Positions 33,039 through 38,022 of a stretch of DNA of 38,022 bases are shown one piece after another. The DNA comes from Dechloromonas sp. (GTDB lineage: Bacteria > Pseudomonadota > Gammaproteobacteria > Burkholderiales > Rhodocyclaceae), in NCBI GenBank assembly GCA_017302355.1, contig JAFLDQ010000015.1, positions 1 through 38,022 of the forward strand. The letters run 5' to 3'. Within the stretch, counting starts at the first letter, position 1, and the number at the start of each line of letters is the position of its first letter. The notes below the pieces were generated by a model. That model was not told the origin of the DNA, searched no databases, and was given only the letters and a program-made list of their open reading frames with translations. The translations under genes were made by a program, and so were the position numbers.

Positions 33039-33058
33039 TTTCCTTGGAGAACACACCG

Positions 33059-34501
33059 ATGGCCCGTCCTACCGCGCCTTCCCTGTGGCTGCCCGGGTTC
33101 GACCCGGCGGCCCCGGCCCTGCCCCGCCCTGCAGAGCAGGTTTGCCTTTCCGTTTCCTGCGAGCCCGCCGAGTCTGTCGAGGCCATCCACGTCGAGAACC
33201 TCGGTGACGTAGTTCAAGAGCAGTTTGTGGACACCGTCCGCGCCAACTGGCGGGTGGTGGCCACCGCGACCGAGGCCACCCCGCGCGTCCTCTGGCCGCA
33301 GCTGACCCGCGCCGACCTGGAGCACTTGACCGGCCCGACCGCGAAGTTCGAGGCCAACCTGGCGGCAATCACGCTCCTGCGCCAGATCGAAGCCGAAGGC
33401 CGGCCGGCCACTGCGGATGATCGCCAAGTTCTTCAGCGCTACACCGGCTGGGGCGGCCTGCCTGCCAGCTTCAATCTCGAAGCCACCGACAGCGCCTGGG
33501 CCGAACGCGCCCGTCGCTTGCAGGAATTGCTTCCCGCTGAGGACTACGAATCGGCGCGCGCCTCGGTCAACAACAGCCACTACACCGAGGTCCCCGTGAT
33601 CGAGGCGATCTGGCAGGCGGTGGAGCGCTTCGGTTTCACCGGCGGGCGCATCCTGGAACCTGCCGCTGGCATCGGGCATTTCATCGGTGCCATGCCGCAA
33701 GCGTTGGTCCAGCGCAGCAGCGTCACCGCCATCGAGATCGACCGGGTCTCGGGCCGTATCCTCAAGGCGCTCTACGCGCCCGGCGGCGTGGATGTGCGGA
33801 TTTCCCCTTTCGAGAAAACTCCCCTGCCCGACCACTGGTTTGACCTGGTGATCGGCAACGTCCCGTTCGGCAAGTACAAGGTCGCCGACGTGAGCAACCG
33901 GGCCTATGCCCGTTTCAGCATCCACAACTATTTCTTCGGCCGCGCCCTCGACCTGGTGCGCCCCGGTGGGCTGGTGTGCTTCATCACCAGCAGTCACACG
34001 ATGGATGCCCAGTACGACGCAGTGCGCGAGTACATCGCCGCCCAGGCTCACCTGCTGGGTGCCATCCGACTCCCCAAGGGCACCTTCGCCGGGATCGCCT
34101 CCACGGAGGTACAGACCGACATCCTGTTCCTGCGCAAGCGGCAGCGGGCCGAGGCGGTCGAGGCCAAATGGTTGAAGCTGGGCACGGTGCCCGATAGTCT
34201 CCGGCACTCCCAGTGCTACGAGCGTTACCTGCCGATCAACGCCTGGTACGCCGAGCACCCGCATTTCTGCATTGGCCGCATCCGCCGCGAGAGCAATGGC
34301 TACGAGGAAGTACCGGTCGCCGTGTTCGAGGGCGACCTGGAGGCGGCCCTGGCCGAGCGCATCGCCTTGCTGCCGGCCGGTGCTTACCGGCCGGTGGCGC
34401 ACAAGGCAGCCCCGCTGCGAGTGGTGGTCCCGGCCGAGGCCGGTGCCCGTCCTGGCAGCTACCCGCGCAACGCAGCGCGCAGTTGGGCAAACATTTGGTA
34501 G
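33059..34501 (+). pseudogene. DNA methylase-helicase, truncated after its N-terminal methylase part
   Basis: 480 codons from ATG 33059 (MARPTAPSLW), GGAG upstream. A helical N-terminal region leads to YTGWGGLPASF (about 128-138) and a class I SAM-dependent methylase domain. Motif I is LEPAAGIGHFIGAMP (199-213), and the catalytic loop is NVPF (267-270, a variant of N-P-P-F/Y for N6-adenine methylation). The methylase part extends through ITSSHTMDAQYDAVREYIAA and STEVQTDILFLRKRQR. Relatives in conjugative elements are very large proteins that continue into a superfamily II helicase. Here the frame ends in an unrelated tail (YPRNAARSWANIW) from about residue 467, so the helicase is lost. The junction lies near 34455-34465, just before the OmpA-like gene. 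Confidence 0.8.
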
Positions 34502-34547
34502 CGACGGCGACCACGATTCCCTCCCTGATGTCGGTGAGGGTCTCGCC

Positions 34548-35228
34548 ATGACAGCCCACTTCCTGCGCCGCGTCGCTGCGCTCGGTCTCGTCGCCAGTTG
34601 TACAGCCCTCGCATCGTCGTGCAGCCTGTTCCGCACATCGGTGCCAGCCGCGACCAAATTGGGGATGCACGCGGCGACGCCTGCGCAGTTGGCCCAGCTC
34701 GACTTCGGCCGCCGGGCCAGTTTCGCGAAGTGCGTGCCCCCGGCATGCCCCACCCGCACACCCAAGACACTGGCGCCGGAAACGCCCAGCCAGCCGATCG
34801 CGCGCGAAGCCGCAGTCACCCCGGCCGAATCCGTCGCCCCCGCACCCTTGGCGCAAGACCCTGCGACGGCGGCGGAAAACTCGCGCACGGTCATCGTGCA
34901 GTTCGGCCTGGGCAGCGCCAAGCTGAGCTCCGCCGCGCGTTCCCAACTGAACGGAGCCATGGGCGACCCGCTCCACGTGCGCCGCATCAAGATCGTCGGC
35001 CGCACCGACAGTACCGGGCCGTTGGCCTTCAATGAATCGCTGGCCCTCGCCCGCGCCATCGCGGTTCGCGACCATCTCCGCAAGGCCCATCCGACGCTGG
35101 CCGCCACGCTGACGCTGCAGGCTCGAGGGGCGTGCTGCTTCATCGCCTCGAACGACACCGTGGCCGGCCGCACGCAGAACCGGCGGGCCGAGGTGATCTT
35201 TCAGATGAGCGGCGAGGACCTGCCATGA
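34548..35228 (+). CDS. OmpA/MotB-domain lipoprotein at the head of the second tra segment
   Basis: 226 residues from ATG 34548 with GTGAGGG 8 bases upstream. The signal has a lipobox-like ALASSC with a Cys near residue 25. A Pro/Ala-rich linker leads to a C-terminal OmpA-like peptidoglycan-binding domain: VIVQFGLGSAKLSSAARSQL, IKIVGRTDSTGPLAFNESLA, LARAIAVRDHL and the closing GRTQNRRAEVIFQ with the typical N-R-R-A-E. This anchors a lipoprotein to the cell wall. Being just upstream of traA, it probably helps seat the transfer channel in the envelope. Confidence 0.85.
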   Translation: MTAHFLRRVAALGLVASCTALASSCSLFRTSVPAATKLGMHAATPAQLAQLDFGRRASFAKCVPPACPTRTPKTLAPETPSQPIAREAAVTPAESVAPAPLAQDPATAAENSRTVIVQFGLGSAKLSSAARSQLNGAMGDPLHVRRIKIVGRTDSTGPLAFNESLALARAIAVRDHLRKAHPTLAATLTLQARGACCFIASNDTVAGRTQNRRAEVIFQMSGEDLP

Positions 35229-35368
35229 CGCCGCACCGGTCGCCCGCTCACATCCCAGTCCTTCACCCGTCGAGCGCTCGCGCTCCCACCCGCAGGCGCA
35301 TCCCTACGCTCACCCGCCTTCCCACCCCTATCCCACTTTCAACGCTCCATCCATGCCCGGAGGTTTTC

Positions 35369-35719
35369 ATGAACACTGCAGTCCTTGTTTCTTCCCCCCG
35401 CGTCGCCACCCGCAAACCGATGACCGTCGCGATGCTGCTGGCGATGATCGTCGTCGGCCTCGGCACCGCTTTTCCCGGCTACGCCCTGGACCTGGTCGCC
35501 TTCACCGGCATCACCGGACCGCTCACCTCGGCACTGACCCAGATCGCCGCGCTCGGACCGGGAATCAAGGCCCTGGTCGGATTCGTCGGTTTCGTGGTCG
35601 CACTCATCTCGCTCTCCGCGCTACGCAACTTCGGCCCGGTCCTGTTCTACGTCGGCCTTGCCATCTTCGCCGCCGTGGGTCTCGTGATCGCCGGCGCGAT
35701 CATGGGCGCGGTCGTCTGA
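35369..35719 (+). CDS. traA: TraA-like conjugative pilin
   Basis: 116 residues from ATG 35369 (CGGAGG 5 bases upstream). A long leader (to about residue 40) includes a hydrophobic stretch (TVAMLLAMIVVGLGTAFPG). The mature part has two hydrophobic helices (PGIKALVGFVGFVVALISLS and VLFYVGLAIFAAVGLVIAG) split by a short polar turn (RNFGP), as in F pilin and VirB2-type pilins. It directly precedes traL, traE and traK, the canonical F order. The S26 peptidase at 16124-16675 may process it. Confidence 0.8.
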   Translation: MNTAVLVSSPRVATRKPMTVAMLLAMIVVGLGTAFPGYALDLVAFTGITGPLTSALTQIAALGPGIKALVGFVGFVVALISLSALRNFGPVLFYVGLAIFAAVGLVIAGAIMGAVV

Positions 35720-35747
35720 CGCCGGCATCGACACCCAGGAGACCGAC

Positions 35748-36047
35748 ATGCAAGCGGACACCTATATCCCGCGGCGTCTCGATGACCAATGGAAGATCGG
35801 CTTCTGGGATGTCGATGTCGCCGCGCCGATCCTGTTCATGTTCTTCGTCGGCTACCTGTCTGGCAGCAAGCTGTCCTTCGCCGTCTGCATGGCGATGGGC
35901 ATCTTCGTCTCGCGCTGGATTTCGCGCCTCAAGGCGGACAAGCACCCGGCCTTCGCCATCCACTGGCTGTATTGGCATCTGCCCGCCAGTCCGATGACCG
36001 CGATGCGCGCCACGCCGCCGTCGCACATCCGCCGCATGGTCGGCTGA
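35748..36047 (+). CDS. traL: TraL, pilus assembly protein
   Basis: 99 residues from ATG 35748 with AGGAGA upstream. It begins with the family start IPRRLDDQWKIGFWDVDVA and has a hydrophobic segment PILFMFFVGYLSG followed by FAVCMAMGIFVSRWISRLKA. TraL is a small inner-membrane protein with a VirB3-like role in pilus tip assembly. It lies between traA and traE in the usual order. Confidence 0.93.
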   Translation: MQADTYIPRRLDDQWKIGFWDVDVAAPILFMFFVGYLSGSKLSFAVCMAMGIFVSRWISRLKADKHPAFAIHWLYWHLPASPMTAMRATPPSHIRRMVG

Positions 36048-36062
36048 GCCTGGAGAAAGCCC

Positions 36063-36629
36063 ATGGACTTCGAACGGCTCAACGGCGACATCAAGGAAAT
36101 GCGGCGCCGCAATCGCGGGCTGGGCCTGGCGGTCGGCGTGCTCGCCGCCGGGCAGATCCTCGCCCTCGTGGTGATCCTCAACCTTTTGGGAACGGTGCGC
36201 ACCGTGGTCGTACCGCCCTCGCTCAACAAAACCTTCTGGGTCACCCACGACCACGCCAGCAACGAATATCTCGAGCAGATGGGCAGCTTCATCGCCTGGC
36301 TGGTGCTCGACGTGACGCCGGCTTCGATCGACTGGAAGAAGGACATCCTGCTCGGCTACGTCGAACCCGATCAGTACGGCCCGCTCAAGACGCGGCAGGA
36401 AGTGGAGGCCGAACGCTTGAAGCGCATCAACGCCGCCACCGTGTTCGCGCCCCAGCAACTCGTGCCCAGCGAAGAAGGCCAGAGCATCGTCATCCGCGGG
36501 CGCCTGCGCACCCTGGTCAACGGCTTCGAGACTGCCAACGACCTCAAGGCTTACCGGGTCGAGTTCAGCTACGCCGGTGCGCGCATGCATTTGAAGAGTT
36601 TCAAGGAGGTACCCAATGCCGGCAATTGA
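36063..36629 (+). CDS. traE: TraE, inner-membrane T4SS protein (VirB5/VirB8-like role)
   Basis: 188 residues from ATG 36063 (TGGAGA upstream). A single N-terminal anchor (GLAVGVLAAGQILALVVILN) follows a basic start. The periplasmic domain has VVVPPSLNKTFWVTHDHASN, YLEQMGSFIAWLVLDVTPAS and QSIVIRGRLRTLVNG, the standard TraE pattern. It overlaps traK by 14 bases. Confidence 0.94.
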   Translation: MDFERLNGDIKEMRRRNRGLGLAVGVLAAGQILALVVILNLLGTVRTVVVPPSLNKTFWVTHDHASNEYLEQMGSFIAWLVLDVTPASIDWKKDILLGYVEPDQYGPLKTRQEVEAERLKRINAATVFAPQQLVPSEEGQSIVIRGRLRTLVNGFETANDLKAYRVEFSYAGARMHLKSFKEVPNAGN

Positions 36630-37509
36630 ACCAACCCAAGCCCGATCCCCGCATCGGTTCGTCCTTGTGCCTCGGCCCAGATGGGCGATGAGTGCCGCCA
36701 TCGCCGCAACGGCCGCCATCGCCATCTTGACGGCCGTGCCCGCCCACGCGCTGCAGGTCGTCGAGGCCAGCGACGGCGTGTCGGTCGAAGCCATCGTGTC
36801 GATCAAGGAGCCGACCCGCATCCGCATCGACGGAGCATCGATCACCGACGTGTTCGGCAACATCCATTCGAGTCATTGCGGCGCGGCGACGGCTCTTCCC
36901 GCCACACCGGGCATGAGCAGCACCGCGCCCGGCGGCGGCATTAGTTCGGCAATCAATCCGGCTGGTGAGATCGTGCTGGAGTGCGACCGCGACAAGGGCG
37001 AAATCTACGTTCGCCCGGTCGGCGATTCCGTGAAACCGATCAACCTGTTCGTCTCCTCGGCGAGCACCACCTACACACTGCTATTGCGCCGTGCGGACAC
37101 GCCCGCCGACACCATCGTCATCCGCGACAAGACGCCCAGGGCGTTCAAGCCAGCCACAGCTGGCCAGGCCGGAGCCGGACCGGCACCCAACCCGGTCCGC
37201 GCCATGAAGGCGCTGCTGGTGGCGATGGCTACGGACCGGGTGCCGCCCGACGTCCGGGTCGAAGAGAGCCATCGCTCGGTCCCCCTATGGATCGAGGCGC
37301 GCTTCTCGTTGGTGCGTCAGTACGAAGGACGCGGCCTGATCGGCGAGAAGTACCTGCTGCAGAACGTCAGCAATGCCCCCATGGTGCTGGCCGAACCGGA
37401 GTTCGATCGCGAGGCTGGCGGCGTCGCCGGCGTCAGTATCGAGCAGCACAACCTGCGCCCCGGCGAGAGCACCAGCGTCTACGTGATCCGCCGAGGAGAG
37501 GCGCCATGA
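36616..37509 (+). CDS. traK: TraK, secretin-like T4SS core protein (VirB9-like)
   Basis: 297 residues from ATG 36616, with a near-perfect AAGGAGG upstream. A signal segment ends at PAHALQVV. The mature protein begins with the TraK beta domain (SVEAIVSIKEPTRIRIDGAS, ITDVFGNIHSSHC) and DKGEIYVRPVGDSVKPINLF, then a C-terminal domain with RFSLVRQYEGRGLIGEKYLL. TraK forms the outer-membrane core complex with TraV and TraB. It overlaps traB as ATGA. Confidence 0.93.
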   Translation: MPAIEPTQARSPHRFVLVPRPRWAMSAAIAATAAIAILTAVPAHALQVVEASDGVSVEAIVSIKEPTRIRIDGASITDVFGNIHSSHCGAATALPATPGMSSTAPGGGISSAINPAGEIVLECDRDKGEIYVRPVGDSVKPINLFVSSASTTYTLLLRRADTPADTIVIRDKTPRAFKPATAGQAGAGPAPNPVRAMKALLVAMATDRVPPDVRVEESHRSVPLWIEARFSLVRQYEGRGLIGEKYLLQNVSNAPMVLAEPEFDREAGGVAGVSIEQHNLRPGESTSVYVIRRGEAP

Positions 37510-38022
37510 CTACGCCGCAGCAGCCCTTCCTGTCCCTGCGCGGCCTGCCGCAACGCCTGTCGCAGCACGTGTTGCAGCACCTCTCCCCCCGGCAATGCCA
37601 ATACGCCATGCTCAGCGCTTTGTTGGCCGGCGGCGTCGGGCTGCTCTGGCTGATCTTCGCCTTCACCGGCAACCCTCCGAAGACCGGTGCCGCCCAAGCG
37701 TCCGCCGGGCAACCGAGTGCGGTCACCAACATCGGCGTCATGCCGCCCGGCGGCCAGGTCAATCCGGTGGATCAATGGGTCGGCACGGCCGGACGCAAAC
37801 TCGCCCAGTACGAGAACGAACGTGAAGAGCAAGGACGGCTCAACAAGAACGCCCAAGCCTTCGAAGCGAAGACCATGCAGCGCTTCGCGGACCTGGAACA
37901 GCGGCTGACCTCGGCCCAGCAAGCGGCCGCCACCCCGGCGGCGCCCACCCCCGTTGCGACCGCGCCGACCGCCCTGCCGCCGGCGGCCAGCCTGCCCCCG
38001 GCCCCGCCGCCGTCGAAGAGCT
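37506..38022 (+). CDS. traB: TraB N-terminal part (continues past the window edge)
   Basis: 172 codons to the window edge, starting at ATG 37506 coupled to traK. There is a cytoplasmic tail, a transmembrane anchor (YAMLSALLAGGVGLLWLIFA), a coiled-coil segment (YENEREEQGRLNKNAQAFEA) and the start of a Pro/Ala-rich region. This is the front half of a VirB10-like TraB. The C-terminal half of a TraB lies on the minus strand at 20983 to about 21745, fused to a ParM-like N-terminus. Whether this copy continues intact or breaks just past 38022 cannot be seen here. Confidence 0.85.
   Translation, partial: MTTPQQPFLSLRGLPQRLSQHVLQHLSPRQCQYAMLSALLAGGVGLLWLIFAFTGNPPKTGAAQASAGQPSAVTNIGVMPPGGQVNPVDQWVGTAGRKLAQYENEREEQGRLNKNAQAFEAKTMQRFADLEQRLTSAQQAAATPAAPTPVATAPTALPPAASLPPAPPPSKS

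Larger units (their letters stand above)
32397..33058. other. Gene-free stretch with regulator promoter region and methylase leader
   Basis: About 660 bases without a credible protein. The left part (32397-32470) is unusually AT-rich for this window and must hold the minus-strand promoter of the RtcR-like gene. The rest is GC-rich leader of the methylase gene. It ends in two tandem hairpins and a GGAG ribosome-binding site (33046-33049) 9 bases before ATG 33059. Confidence 0.5.
5228..38022. mobile_element. Conjugative element (ICE or plasmid-derived) with F-type T4SS, rearranged
   Basis: An essentially complete F-type T4SS gene set, a ParB-like protein, a recombinase-like protein, a methylase-helicase fragment and a low-GC cargo operon mark this as one mobile element. 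No relaxase or coupling protein (TraI/TraD) is present in the window, and the right end is outside it. The left limit is approximate, somewhere in 4606-5227. The tra genes are split into two opposite-strand segments, pointing to an inversion. Confidence 0.75.

Noticed and set aside
32441..35173. 910-codon minus-strand open frame opposite the methylase, OmpA-like gene and leader
   Set aside because: It is antisense to genes with clear domains and ribosome-binding sites, has Arg/Gly/Ala-rich composition and shows no domain.
1..38022. CRISPR arrays, rRNA genes, complete insertion sequences
   Set aside because: No regularly spaced direct repeats, no rRNA sequence and no intact transposase with terminal repeats were seen on either strand.

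Overview
The window looks like a high-GC betaproteobacterial sequence (Burkholderiales-like). The evidence is strong GC bias, a PEP-CTERM protein and a NodT-type efflux lipoprotein. This is inferred from gene content only; no rRNA or other phylogenetic marker is present. About 4.6 kb of chromosome-like genes is followed by a conjugative element (integrative element or plasmid) that runs off the right edge.

Layout: (1) 1-4605 holds the end of a NuoM/MrpD-type proton-pumping membrane subunit, a NodT-family outer-membrane efflux lipoprotein, a PEP-CTERM protein and a patatin-like phospholipase lipoprotein. (2) 4606-5227 is a junction zone without a convincing gene. (3) 5228-20996 is most of an F-type (Tra) type IV secretion operon on the minus strand. 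In transcription order it encodes a DsbC-like protein, TraV, TraC, a TrbI-like protein, an S26 signal peptidase, a small unknown, TraW, TraU, TrbC, TraN, a small unknown, TraF, TraH and TraG. Most stop and start codons overlap as ATGA or GTGA. (4) 20983-22434 is a chimeric gene: the front half of a PRTRC-type ParM/actin-like protein joined in frame to the back half of TraB. (5) 22435-26904 holds a long leader, a tyrosine-recombinase-like protein and a large ParB-like protein. (6) 27142-32396 is a lower-GC minus-strand cargo operon: an RtcR-like sigma-54 activator with a CARF-like sensor, a vWA (TerY-like) protein, a PP2C phosphatase, a protein-kinase N-lobe, an unknown protein and a McrB/MoxR-type AAA remnant. 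(7) 33059-34501 is the truncated front of a large DNA methylase-helicase. (8) 34548-38022 is a second tra segment on the plus strand: OmpA-like lipoprotein, TraA, TraL, TraE, TraK and the start of TraB.

The two tra segments are complementary. The right one has A-L-E-K-B(N-terminus) and the left one has B(C-terminus)-dsbC-V-C-...-G. The simplest reading is an inversion of more than 16 kb with breakpoints inside traB and the ParM-like gene.

The most interesting accessory system is the cargo operon. The RtcR-like regulator is followed by a very good sigma-54 promoter (GG-N10-GC, 30881-30897) that overlaps its last codons and lies about 26 bases upstream of the vWA-PP2C-kinase genes. This suggests a TerY-P/vWA-type signalling or defence module switched on by a nucleic-acid-derived ligand. 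However, the kinase lacks its C-lobe and the AAA protein lacks its Walker A region. As given, the system therefore looks like a decaying or internally deleted copy of a functional one.
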